Below, in pieces: positions 48,294 through 62,261 of a stretch of DNA of 64,000 nt. Each line of letters starts with the position of its first letter. Positions within the stretch are counted from its first letter, which is position 1. The DNA is from Lepidodermella squamata. Its lineage: Eukaryota; Gastrotricha. The stretch covers positions 2,604,001-2,668,000 of the forward strand of contig JBLDXI010000013.1 in assembly GCA_047495785.1 (NCBI GenBank). Reading direction: 5' to 3'. The notes beneath the pieces are model-generated. The model did no database searches and had not been told where the DNA came from. It saw nothing but the letters and a program-made list of their open reading frames with translations. A program made the position numbers and the translations under genes.

Positions 48294-51200
48294 TTAATCA
48301 GTTTTCTCTGAATAATTAATGTGAATGAAAGGCCCAAGTTCAGGCCGAACCGAAGACTTGTTGCTGCTAGGCGGCACAATGAACTCTATAGTGGGCGGCA
48401 GGGGGCGAAAGACTCCAGAATGCGTCGCGAGCAGCGTCAACGGAATGCTGATCGCATCGCCGGGTTCCATTGAAATCGGCCAAATCGGCTGCGGCGCGAG
48501 CCACAACAGCCCTGTAGCATCATCCGAACCAGTCGCAATGGGCAGGTTGCAATCGACCAGTTCAATACGAGATGTCGATTTATTGCGGCAGAAAATAATC
48601 GCCGATATCCGATGCGGTGTCTGACAGTCGTCTTCCTTAACGGTTTCGACTTGAACGATTTGCGGGTACTCCATGTGAACAACAAGTAGAGAAATTCCGT
48701 CGCCTAGTGCTGATTGCGTCGAGCGGCGACCTAGGCCGAACGCGACCCGGCGGGCCGACATGTCAGGGTCGGAGGCGGCGAAAACCGCGGAGGAAAATTG
48801 GTCGCCCGGGAATAGAGGTGGGTCGACCACGAAATTACAACCTCGGATAGTAAATGAGCCCTCGCCAGACGCCAGAGTCCACTGAAACACAAAAATTCCA
48901 TGAAGGCGAGACGAGCTTGAGACACTCGAGAAAACACTGGTTTTATGCGCTGATAAAGCCATTCGAACAATTGCGACGTAGATCTCTGAATTCACGTCAG
49001 ATTTCGCGGCGGATTTCTGTGGGACAGAGCCGATTGTGGTCGAAAGACTACTGTGAGTGAGCAGTTCCAATTGTGGTGTGCCAGTTGATTCTGGAAGAGG
49101 CGAGTCGCGGCGAGATACCACAACTGTGTTGACCACTCTAGAAATCGATTTCAACAAATCGTCCTCCTCTTTGGATTTCAGTTCGATCGAAGAGCTGATC
49201 AAAGCTAGACGATCGAGTTCAAGGTGTGACCAATTTTGTTGCTGCTGGTTTTCGCTGGCCATCAGCGACGCGGAGAAGCCGAGCGAGAATAGGAAGCAAT
49301 CACGCACGTTGAGCAAGCCTACGGGCGAAGACGGGTGTGGCATGGCGGCCACAGAGAGTAGGAAAGGCGTTTCGCAAATCGGCAGTTTGACCAGAACAGG
49401 AGAAAGGCGATATCGTCTAAAATAAGAAACAATTTTGATAAGTTTGACCAGATTGAAGTCCGAAACTAAATTGTTCATGAATTGAAAATTAAAAACTTGA
49501 TCAGAAAACGAATTCGACTTATGAATACGGTATCAAGCGGCTGCACTAGTTTTTATCGCAATGAATCATTGCAAGGTATCGCTAACAGTATGTCTTAAAT
49601 TACAAAAACTCACTTTTTCCCCGTTCGCTTGACGGGCTCGTAAGCGACCAATAGGCTAAATGTGAAGATTGAAGAAGCTATTTCTTGCGAATTCGGTGCC
49701 ACCCTAACAAGAGCATTCAACGACCACGTCGACGATTCCGTCGCGTTTTCCGGCACCAAAACACGCCAAGACTTGTTTGTATCTACCGGGGTTGGGTTAT
49801 TCGCGGCTTGCTGCGCATTTTGAGGCGGCGGCGGTGGTACAGGTATATCCACAAAGCCGTCCAATAATTGCACACATTCCGAACGATTTGTCGACAAAAC
49901 AATAGATTTAACGCCGTTATCCGACCCGGCTCGGTCGCCTGATAGCTGGAATGTAACTTTCATTGGAAGTAAGGTGCCGGGTATGAAGGGCGAGGCTGAT
50001 TCGTCTATTTGCACATGGGCCGAAACGCAACCGGATGACTCACAAACGTCGATATTCCACGGTTTATCCATCGACCAGTGAGCGTGAATTGCCGCTGAAG
50101 ACTGGTCATCAAACGGGGCAGGAAGGTTCAATTGAGCGCAAATTTTGTCAATTTTCAACTTCCCAGCAACAGAACAAATCACTCGAATGATGAACCTCGC
50201 ACTCTGCCTGGGTTGCAAGTCTAAAATACTCGGCGCTTCGAGGTTAATGCACGAATCTTTTTCACCATGACCGAACAGCAAAGTTGAATTATCGCTGGAT
50301 TCAATGCAACCGGATAAAGCAACACTCGATAGAGTTAATGGAATATCTAACGGGTTTTCGACATCGACTAGAAGTAAAAACTGCTCCCCGGCAAAAACCG
50401 ACGGAACTTCAGGAGCTTTTTGCACTTTCCCTCGAATTTTGCTGTTGAACAGGAATGAAGCAGGCCGAACAATAACAGAATTTATCAACGCTTTCACTGC
50501 AACTTCTTCCAAAACCCCGAAACTTTGCCAGTCATCCGTACCGGGCAGGGTAAGACTCGTCGGCGATAGCTGGTTGACCAAAGTCGGGTCAATTAACAGG
50601 CAGGTTGATGGGAAAATCGGCACAGGCGAATTCACCGCATTTTCAGCCGGTGTCAAGGCGGATTGCGATTGAGCTTCCTCGAATCGTTTCGCAACGTAAA
50701 GGTACTCTCGAATAAATCCAGCCTGCGTATTCGCGGTTTGATGCTGATTTTTCGTGTCATTGTGATGGCACAACAGCCCAGCAAACGCTTCAACGGCAGT
50801 TTTCAAGTCACGCAGGGCAAAAGACTGGCGACCAATCGTTAACAAAACGTGGTCTTCAGCGAGAGCTAGACCTTTTCCGGCATAAGTCGACAAAGCGGTT
50901 TGATAACAGCGTAAAGCGTGTTTTCTACGACCAGCCCGGCTGTAGCGAGCGCCGGCTAGCAATAGATTTAAGGCGGATTTCCTCAAACGAGGCGATGGTC
51001 GGTAAGCGGCCCAACAATGCGCAGCTTGTTCCAACGCTATGGCTGATCGAATTTCGAATTCAGGTGACGAGATTTCCGGAGCGAGTCTCGCAAAAACCGC
51101 CGCTGCTTCATTGAACAATTTAAGAGATCGCAATGAATCAGCCCACAGTAAGCCACATCTCGTCATTAAATACTGAGCTCTCGGAACTGTCGCCGCTAAA

Positions 51201-52566
51201 CTTTGATATAGCGAGAAAGCGTTTTCCAAATATTTCAAACACGTCGCAGGGAATCGTTTTGATGACGGCTGAGGGTGGAGAAGCAACGCCACAGCTGCTG
51301 CCTCTAACGCAGTTGCTTGAGGTAACAAAGCTTGATCACGTTGAAAATCGTCCTTCAATCGATGATATCCTTCGAAAGCAATGTCAAATGCGCCCATTAA
51401 TAGAGCTAAATCAGACAAACGGCGAAGTTGGATCTCGGCAGATTCGTCCGTGTAAACAACATCGGCGGATGAAATTCCCTGCGTTTGTCCGTTCATACCA
51501 GCTAGTGACCCAGAACTGCCACGATTTGGTAGGCCCATCTTATTCGCTGGTTTAGAACCGGCCGAAAAAATGCGGCCTAAACCCATTGAAATTCCTCGGC
51601 CTTTATTCAACTGCTCATATAATTGATTAACATGTTTTTCGGACCATTGAAGAAGCGATGGTAGCACGACATCTCGCGCTAATCTTGCAAAGAGGCCGGC
51701 AATGATTGTTGAAGGCTTAGCAGCTGCTGAATTATCAATAGGGACAAAAGGCACGGCTTGAGTTAACAGACCAGGTAGAACCGTTCTAGCTTGTTCAATC
51801 GATGCATTCAGTCTAGTGCCACTATCACTCGGTGAGCTCGGCGAGAAAACAACGGCGCAACACCGAGGACACGGCATCATCAAATGCCGGCTGGGTCCGA
51901 CCGGAGTTGCGGGTGAGCTAGTGTTTTGAGGAGCATTCGCAATTCGAATCGAGCTTCGGTCGTTATGTTGCTCGGCTAACGTGACTAGATTGCCCGACGG
52001 GCTTTCCGCCATTTCCGAGGTGAGAAAGACGCAAGAAACACAAGAAGACATAAATTCGACCTCACTCGCCTCACTCGTTTCAACAACCGCAGCTCGATAC
52101 GCAGAATACCACGGGCAACTTTGCATATTAGCCAGGAATCGATTACTCTGCTCACCAGGTTCACATGGTGAATAAGCGTGGCCGACTCCGGAGACCATAA
52201 AAGGCGATAAAGCCATTGATTCGTCATCAAACCATTCGCCAATCGCTTGCTCGTATTTTGACTTATTATAATCATTCAAAGTCCGGGCATCGATGAATCG
52301 AAATCCTATCCGCCGCTGAACAGTCGTAGCTACGCCATTGATAATATCACGAACATACGCTGAATCAAATGAAAATTCAATAAAAATTCAATAAACTTGA
52401 CATAGGTACGGAATTTCTTACCGTTGTCAATAAATACAGAGAACTTCTCAGGCATACTACAGCCCGTGAGTTTTCTGCATAGCGCATCGACTTCTTGATC
52501 TGCATAGTAAACAACTCGGACTTGATAAAAATTAGCCAAATAGTCTACGAGGTCATTTTTCTCCAT
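48294..52566 (-). CDS. TRAPPC8: TRAPP III subunit 8 (Trs85/GSG1)
   Basis: Subunit of the TRAPPIII complex, the Rab1 exchange factor acting in ER-Golgi traffic and autophagy. Three exons, 52422-52566, 49614-52359 and 48294-49416, join to 1337 residues (human 1435). The middle exon has WYSAYRAAV...VSCVFLTSEMAE (human WFESYRETF...LACMLVASSSEAE), LRRLSDLALLMGAFDIAFEGYHRLKDDF, YSRAGRRKHALRCYQTALSTYAGKG, LAEDHVLLTIGRQSF and AGFIREYLYV, all close to the human tetratricopeptide-like core. The C-terminal half holds beta-sandwich repeats. The first about 95 residues (MEKNDLVDYLANFYQVRVVY...) do not resemble the human N-terminus, although the splice phases fit; they could be a diverged start or a wrongly joined small gene. 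Confidence 0.9.
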
Positions 52567-52661
52567 CGCATAGATAATATGTAAGAAAACCTAGGGAGCA
52601 TAATTCGAGTTGAGCTTCTGTTATTCCTTTAAAATTACAAGACGCAACAATTATTCTTTGA

Positions 52662-55261
<2,600 letters not shown>

Positions 55262-56104
55262 ATGGCTGCTGCCGCTGCTGCTGGTGCAATCAATGCATCC
55301 TTGCCGTATTTCGAGTTTGAGCTGCAATTCCGCCCCGACGAATGGCGTGATTGGTCCAAACTGCCGGGTAATCGTTGGCTCGGTCTACCGATTGCCTTTG
55401 TCTATGTTGTGGGGGTATTTGTTATCAAAGCTGCAATGGAGAAGCGTGAGCGTTTTGAGCTTAAAAATCTACTTGTCGTGTGGAATTTCTGTCTCGCAAT
55501 GTTTTCGTGGTTTGGGAGTATGCGAATGGTGCCTTTCTTCTGGGACCAAATTTCCAAACATGGGGTAGATTACAGCTTGTGCGACGACTCAGTCTATCGC
55601 AATCCGGTCACTGGATTTTGGATTGCTGCATTCGTCTTTTCAAAGCCTTTTGAGCTGCTCGATACCGCGTTTATTGTTCTTCGAAAGCAGAAGCTCATTT
55701 TTCTACATTGGTATCACCATGCCACCGTCGTTATTCTAGCTTTTGCCAATTGGTACGCCTGGCCGGGCATCGGAATCTGGCAAACGACCATGAACTATTC
55801 GGTTCATGCGGTCATGTACAGTTATTACATGCTGCGCGCCATGGACATTAAGCCACCTTCGATCGTTAACAAAACAATTACTACGCTTCAAATCATCCAG
55901 ATGATCATTGCCTGCGTTCTTGGAGGCCGCGCCTTCTATTTCATCACTTCAGGTCGAGGTTGCGGAACTGACAACATCGAAACGGCAAGCTTGGCTTTCG
56001 CTTTCTATTTCAGCTATTTTGTTTTGTTCGTGCACTTCTTCTGGGTCACTTACATCAACCCTCCGAGGAGCCGATTGGTTGACAACAAGAAGAAAGCAAA
56101 TTGA
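55262..56104 (+). CDS. ELOVL6-type very-long-chain fatty acid elongase
   Basis: ER multipass condensing enzyme that adds two carbons from malonyl-CoA to acyl-CoA. Intronless coding region, 280 residues from the ATG at 55262 (human ELOVL6 265). Diagnostic motifs in order: FELKNLLVVWNFCLAMFSWFG, FWIAAFVFSKPFELLDTAFI, LRKQKLIFLHWYHHATV with the catalytic His box HxxHH, and TMNYSVHAVMYSYYMLRA. About seven hydrophobic helices are visible. The C-terminus ends in KKAN, a dilysine ER-retrieval signal. Closest in style to the ELOVL3/6 subfamily, which elongates saturated and monounsaturated C12-C16 chains. An intron in the 5' UTR is likely. Confidence 0.92.
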   Translation: MAAAAAAGAINASLPYFEFELQFRPDEWRDWSKLPGNRWLGLPIAFVYVVGVFVIKAAMEKRERFELKNLLVVWNFCLAMFSWFGSMRMVPFFWDQISKHGVDYSLCDDSVYRNPVTGFWIAAFVFSKPFELLDTAFIVLRKQKLIFLHWYHHATVVILAFANWYAWPGIGIWQTTMNYSVHAVMYSYYMLRAMDIKPPSIVNKTITTLQIIQMIIACVLGGRAFYFITSGRGCGTDNIETASLAFAFYFSYFVLFVHFFWVTYINPPRSRLVDNKKKAN

Positions 56105-56318
56105 AGCCCGTCGTCGCTTAATTGACTAATCGCATTGTAGCTTATATGCATTCGATTCAGTGCCCGAAATTTTAACTGTTATTCGAGCAACTTATTTTCC
56201 AAGGGATCATTTCCTTAACTGCGAGCATGTCATGTGATCTTGTGGTCTGAGATGTGAACTTCGAATACATTTAAACGTGCAATTTATTCTATTTCTGCTA
56301 GAATTTTGATTTACTGAT

Positions 56319-57609
56319 ATGTCTCACGACCCAGATTACGATAACTCGAATACGGGAGATTGCTCAAAATCACCGGACGACAACAGCAATATGGATAACC
56401 ACAACAATCAGAACAACAACAACAACAGCAATAATAATAATGAAAAATCGGAACGGAAGCACAAGAATGGAAAAAATAATGAGGATGGCCATGCAAAGGA
56501 TGTGTGTCGCGAATTCATTCGCGGTTTTTGCTTTCGAGGCAATGGCTGCAAATTCCGTCATCCTCCACCCAATGAAATGAATGAACTGGGCCATCGCGGT
56601 CCTCAATTCTGTCATGATTACCAGAACCGCTTCTGCCACCGAGGTTCGTGTCGTTACACACACGCAACAAAGGAAGAGGAGGCGGAGTACCATCGAACTG
56701 GAATTTTGCCTCTTCGCGCTCTTCGCCTGCAATTCGGCGACCCTGATATCCCGGTGTGCCGCGATTTTTTGAGTGGAAAATGCTCTCGAGGCAAGGACTG
56801 TAAATTCCGTCATTTAAGTGAGCGCGAGGTCGAACAGGAGAAGAGGAATCTTGAACTATACGCCAAATCCGGAGGTCCACCCGTTGGGCCAGGAATGGGC
56901 GGTATGGGTGATATGGGACCATCGCCCCTTTTCGGAAATGGAGGCTTCCCACCCGTACCCCGCAATCCCATTGCAGCGGCTATGATGAATCCTGCTGCGA
57001 TGAGGATGATGAGCCAAGGTGGCGATGGGAATTCCAACGATTTGAAACGTCGGCGAATGGGCGAAGGCTTCCCAGGTATGCCTGGTGATATGTTTTTCCC
57101 TACAGATAACATGCCTGATGCGGCGGCTACCCTGTTTCGCAACAAGCAGTTGGAAGATGAAAACGGTTTGTTGAGAAATTTTTCTTGAATTGAAAGTTTT
57201 ATTCAAGGCATTTTTGTTGTTGTGTTGAATTCGCGCGTTGCGCATTTGCGAATGATGCGAATTGCGGCGTGCGTAATGCGTGTGTAATATAGGCGCGTTG
57301 CTTCGCAAGATCGACGACTTGAAGCGTCAGATCCAGCAGCTGAACGACACGAATGACGAGTTGCTTGAGCAAAACGCGCGCTTGCGCAGCCAGTTGCAAA
57401 AGGCACTAGCCTCGAGCGGACCCCTGCCGGTCCCCGCCCCGCAGCAGCAGGCGGCGTCGGCGGGCGCCATGAACGTCGGCAATGGCGCTAACATGTTCTC
57501 GATGGTTGCTGCCGCGGCCGCTGCGCAACACCAGCACTCTCAGCAACAACAGCAGTCGCAATTTATGAAGCGAGACCCTTACTCGTCTGATGGCTACGAT
57601 TTCCGTTGA
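56319..57609 (+). CDS. ZC3H10: CCCH zinc finger protein, ZC3H10-like
   Basis: RNA-binding protein of two exons, 56319-57165 and 57293-57609; 387 residues. After an Asn-rich N-terminus come three CCCH fingers: VCREFIRGFCFRGNGCKFRH, FCHDYQNRFCHRGSCRYTH and VCRDFLSGKCSRGKDCKFRH. The second is followed by the family's spacer with TKEEEAEYHRTGILP (human has a similar ...KEDE...YRRTGELPP). A Gly/Met/Pro-rich linker leads to a basic DLKRRRMG, then a C-terminal coiled coil (LLRKIDDLKRQIQQLND TNDELLEQNARLRSQLQK), split by the intron, and a Gln/Ala-rich tail. Human ZC3H10 is a miRNA-processing antagonist and mitochondrial regulator; the role here is inferred from homology. Confidence 0.85.
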
Positions 57610-58686
57610 TTAACCTCTATGTCAGTCATCTCACCGCAGTTAATTAATTAACGACTAACAACTGCTTAATGTTGCTCGCAGTTTTTTCGCCGTATCGATG
57701 ATACAATTTGTAAAGGGTTGCCGTTTTACCATCATCAATTGTTGAATTAATTATAAATCATAGACTGAAATTAGCATAATTGGCATTGTAAGCCGTTCAG
57801 TCCGCAAATTATCAGGTTCAAAAATGGAAGAGTCGCTTCTAAGTCGATTGATGATGTTGAACTGTGACCTTTTCTGTAAATAATTACGCGTTGCTGCGAA
57901 AAGTACAAAACGTATGGTGTTTGACTGTCTGTGTTTTACTTGCAATCTCAAAAATCTTGGAATAGCTCTTGTTGCTTCTTGTGGTGACACAGCGATATAT
58001 GCCTGGTATCATCATGTATAATGCGAATTTCTTCCACTTGCGCTCTAGTTGTCCTAATTTTTACTATATTTATACACGCCCACTAGTGAGGAAGAAAGCG
58101 AGCGGCGGCTTTTCATTCATCCGCGTGAAGTAATGTTCGATTCAGTCTTGATTCTTATATATTAACTGTATAAATAATTAACCGCTCACAAGTGCGTTAT
58201 CGGTATTTTGTTGTAAATATTGCTGTTATCGAAAAAAACATGAGCGATGCATTCGTTTGGTTAGACCACCGGAGCCTCCCGGAGCGTTGCGCTTTTTCTT
58301 ATTCTTCTCTCGACCTTGTAACAATGATGCGCCAAAAAAACCATCCAGTTGTATTCGGCTCACTATATTCTGTCTGATCGCGCATATTTCAGTAGCTCGC
58401 CCTGTTCTTTGCCGATTCGCGAGCTGCCTTTCCACCGCAAACTCTAGTTCATAACTTGTAATCATAATATGTCGTCTTTGCGAAAACGTTTTGTTACTTG
58501 AAAAAGTTCACGAAATGAAAAAAATCAAGGTGAATCGCGGCGCATGCGATCTTGCTGGCGTTTTTTTCTTGCTATGAAAATTCTACAAATTTAAATTTTC
58601 GACAATTTTAGGAGAGATAGTTAAGTTGAAGAGACACATTATTTTGTTGCAATATCCTTTCGATTCATCAACTTCCACCCCTCACA
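57610..58686. other. 3' UTR of ZC3H10 gene and promoter region of PRELID3B
   Basis: About 1.1 kb with no convincing coding frame. Small frames around 58192-58465 on both strands lack homology. The DNA is AT-rich, with no repeat or RNA gene seen. Confidence 0.5.
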
Positions 58687-59338
58687 ATGAAAATCTGGAC
58701 ATCTCAGCACACATTCGAGTGAGTTTTCTTGGGGTTTTTTTCAATATTCAAAAACTAATTTATTTGTCTAATAATTTCTAGCTATAAATGGGAGAACGTA
58801 GCTGCCGCTGCACAACGAAAATACCCTAACCCCCTGAATCCCTACGTAGTTGGAGTCGATGTTATCGACCGTTACATGGACCGCAACGGCATTCTTCGCA
58901 CCCACCGCCTCATCCACACCTCTTGGAGCCTCGCAGACTGGGCGGAACGTATTCTAGGTCGCAATAAACCCTGTTACGCTAGTGAACACTCAGCTTGTGA
59001 TCCCATCAAACAAAAATTGGTTCTACGCTCTCGAAACGTAAATTAAAAAATGACTAATTATAAGTTTGATGTTTTATTCTTGATTTTAGCTTACATTTTG
59101 TGACACCATAACTATCGATGAAACGCTAATCTACACAAAGCACCCAACGGACCCCGAAAAGACACTGCTCACCCAAGAAGCCATCATCAACGTATACGGC
59201 GTGCCACTCGGTTCTTACTGCGAAAATATGCTCGCGAAGAACATGGCTGGCAATGCGAGTCAGGGTCGTAAGGGTCTCGAGTGGGTAATCAATCAAATGA
59301 AAGACGTCGAAGGCGCTATTACTCCTGCAACCGTTTGA
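58687..59338 (+). CDS. PRELID3B: PRELI/MSF1-domain lipid transfer protein (slowmo)
   Basis: Intermembrane-space protein of the PRELI family. Related members pair with TRIAP1 to move phosphatidic acid or phosphatidylserine between mitochondrial membranes. Three exons: 58687-58718, 58782-59037 and 59090-59338; 178 residues (human 194). The start MKIWTSQHTFDYKWENV matches human MKIWTSEHVFDHPWETV. Further matches are KYPNPLNPYVVGVDVIDRYMD, THRLIHTSW, DETLIYTKHPTDPEKTLLTQEAI (human [23 protein letters not shown]) and NASQGRKGLEWVI. The human C-terminal extension after the domain is missing. The first exon is tiny (32 bp), so ORF scans would miss it. Confidence 0.93.
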
Positions 59339-60358
59339 TATCCTGCAACGTGTTATAGATAAAATAATAGCTATTAAAATTTAATAATTGTGAAAGATCG
59401 AGTTGGTTTCGATTGCTCTGAAAACCCAGTGCGTTTGTATACACACAGCTGAGTCTTGCAGCGACTTCAGTTTTTTGATATGAAAAAGTTGGCGAAAGAA
59501 AGGAGAAACATTTGGGTGATTTTAGACTCAGTTTGTTTAGTTTCTTTTCAACTTCTGTTCCGTCTCATCATCCGGCCTTCCTCGAAGTAAAACTCTCTGA
59601 TAATCGATCATAACTCGGTTCATTATTGTCATGCTCCATTTTTCTCTATGACGGTAATTTTCACGCGCAACAATGTAAAAAAATCCGCCTTGAAAAATGG
59701 ATTTTTTTGTAAGCATTATCTTGAGTGAATTTAGCTCGGAAAATCGCTCGCTTTTTCTTAAATGAAGAAAAGCTGTAAATAGTCATAAATATTATCCTAC
59801 CTACACCTAGTTATGTTCGTTGTGATCGCACCATATTACTATGTATGTAATCATCGAAGAAACTAGGATACGGTTGTGCTTCGACGGTCGCATGGCGGCT
59901 TGCATTTAATTGTACCTGCTGATGCAAATATTGCTATTGTCAGCCTCATATGAGCCTAAATTCAATTAGAGTAAACCTCTCCTTGTTACATCTCATGTTA
60001 GCCATTAGTATGTGTGCAAATTAATGACTCTGGAAATTATATTTATTTTGCAATTGGAATCTGTTATAAATCGTGTGTATCAGGAAATATTATTTACAGC
60101 ACACAATATCCTCCCACACCTACGCGCCTTGACCAGTGCCACATCAACGGCCATTATATATGTGTTTTTTTCGTTCATCGCTTGTTCAACACTCACGAAA
60201 CGTTATTTCAGCCTTAAATGCTGCTCTTTCGATGGTGAAAGTTGACGATCGCAAAATGATGATAATGCAACAAATGAATGTTTTATTGGGAGAAAGAAAA
60301 TGAAATCAGGGGGTTAAAAATTTGTTTCTTAAATTTTAGAAATTTTATCTGTAAAATA
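59339..60358. other. No recognisable gene between PRELID3B and EMC3
   Basis: About 1 kb between two plus-strand genes, including the PRELID3B 3' UTR and EMC3 upstream DNA. Frames at 60012-60245 carry no recognisable domain. No RNA gene or repeat was seen. Confidence 0.5.
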
Positions 60359-61144
60359 ATGCCTGAATTGGTGCTCGATTCGCAAGTTCGGTTCTGGGTA
60401 TTCATTCCCATTGTTCTCATTACGTTCCTGTTCGGTCTTGCCCGACATTATGCCGCGCTATTTATGGCCTCTCAGAAGAAGGGAAACGTGCAGCAACTGT
60501 CAGATGCGCATTATTTGACTCGGTCGCATTTCCTACGCGAAAACGGGAAATTTCTGCCGAAATCTGCGTTCCACGGCCGGCGTTTTCATTTAGCCGACAA
60601 AACAGAGGGTTATTTTCGGAAAACTCAACGCGAAGCCCCGATGCGAATGCCGCTTGACTCGTCTTCAGCCTCTGATATGATGAAGGGCAATTTGACTAAT
60701 GTTTTACCGATGATTTTACTCGGTGGTTGGATCAACTGGGCGTTTTCCGGCTTTCTGACCACGAAAGTCCCGTTCCCCCTCACGTTCCGCTTCAAAGACA
60801 TGCTTCAACGTGGTATTATGTTGACTTCCCTCGATGCTTCGTGGGTTTCGTCTGTTTCCTGGTATTTTATCAACGTTTTCGGCCTTCGGTCTGTCTATTC
60901 GCTGGTTTTGGGCCGGCAAGCGGCGGGTGATGATACATTCCGGCTCATGCAGGATGAAGTCGCGACAGGACCGGCTGGGCAAGATATGGCAGCGGCTTTC
61001 AAGGCGGAAGCTGACGCTCTCGATATGACTCAGCACGACTTTTTCCTGGAAAAGCGGTATGGAAGTGGTCTCAATCTTGCTCAACAAACGGCGGCGCTCA
61101 GTAAAATCAAGCACCCGATCATGCCGACGGCTGCTAGCTCGTGA
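60359..61144 (+). CDS. EMC3: ER membrane protein complex subunit 3
   Basis: Oxa1/YidC-superfamily subunit forming the insertase groove of the EMC. Intronless; the ATG at 60359 gives 261 residues, the same length as human EMC3, and in-frame codons further up have no conserved sequence. Matches are PELVLDSQVRFWVFIPIVLITFLFG, a basic stretch with LTRSHFLRENGKFLP, then MMKGNLTNVLPMILLGGWINWAFSGFLTTKVPFPLTFRFK MLQRGI and LDASWVSSVSWYFINVFGLRSVY, which are nearly identical in all animals. Three membrane helices are visible. The C-terminal tail (DMTQHDFFLE) is also conserved. Confidence 0.96.
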   Translation: MPELVLDSQVRFWVFIPIVLITFLFGLARHYAALFMASQKKGNVQQLSDAHYLTRSHFLRENGKFLPKSAFHGRRFHLADKTEGYFRKTQREAPMRMPLDSSSASDMMKGNLTNVLPMILLGGWINWAFSGFLTTKVPFPLTFRFKDMLQRGIMLTSLDASWVSSVSWYFINVFGLRSVYSLVLGRQAAGDDTFRLMQDEVATGPAGQDMAAAFKAEADALDMTQHDFFLEKRYGSGLNLAQQTAALSKIKHPIMPTAASS

Positions 61145-62261
61145 ACAATTTGCTATAAAATATTGGTATAATTGATCGTTATATGTGTCGATAGATGATT
61201 TGTCAAATCAAATCGCGAAAATAGTCATTATAAAATATGTGTCGAACTTTTGAAGTTGTTTGTCCCTTCAACCGTAAAACGCAAAGTTTGTATAACGAAA
61301 ATAAAACAAGATGAGTAATGTTAACGAGAGTGTTGATTCACGATATACGAAAAATGGTAAAATACTAGGTATCATTATTTGATGGCGCAAATACAGAAAG
61401 GTAGACGGTCTACGTTAGACGTGGAGATGGAGAAGTGCATCTATCAGCCGTACGCCAGGCTAGTACTTCCAGGCGAGTGAAATTGACCGTAAGCTACGGA
61501 CAAAAGGCTAATTTTACTCGAGTTGGGGATACGTTTTTAGGCATGTAGAGTTCAGGTTCATATGTTCACTAACTAGCCTGACTAGCAATGGACCTCTAAC
61601 TAGCTGTCATCCTGATGTATGGATTTCAGCATTTTCACCGGGGACCGCCAATCCGTAGTCTCCGCACACAAAAAACCTTTGCTCACTTCTTAGTTAGCCG
61701 AATTCTCTGTTTACAAATTCAGCAATAGAGTAAAAGCTCTTCGACTCGTCCATGATCTTCAATTCGAAAAATTATGGAAAATGTCCATTATTTCATCCAT
61801 GTCTTCACAATTATTCGAGTTATAACCGCAGCGTCAACGCCGATGGGTAAAACTTTGATTACTGCATTCGGGATAACTTCGAAACAATATCGAAACAAAA
61901 ATAATGTGGTGTGATCCCATGGTCTAAGATCATAACCAACCAATATCATTGTGATGATACAATGGTCCATTCTCGAACTTCATTATTTCATTCATTCGTA
62001 TCAAAAAAATGTATGATGTGTTTTCACACTGCTGGGCTGTGCAACAGCCAAATGCAATCGTTCTTCGAGCTGAAAATTTGTTGGGCGGGGTTGTATGCAA
62101 AGAGGAGCTTCGATGTATTTATTCATCGATGAGCTTTGGGGAGCGATCTAACGGCAACACCGTTGTTCATTCTACCTATCAACTTAATCATACGAGTCAA
62201 TAACGAAAACTGAAGTGGAATTTATTTAATGCGGCCAATAATATTATCGCGACAGAATCAA
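61145..62261. other. No recognisable gene between EMC3 and the coiled-coil gene
   Basis: About 1.1 kb between the 3' ends of two converging genes. An aataaaac polyadenylation-like signal near 61302 suits EMC3. A frame at 61911-62132 has no homology and lies in AT-rich sequence with small palindromes (for example around gatcccatgg at 61914). No repeat or RNA gene was seen. Confidence 0.5.

Noticed and set aside
56370-57308. Several minus-strand frames over the ZC3H10-like gene
   Set aside because: Shadows of the CCCH-finger exon; no homology and no splice logic.
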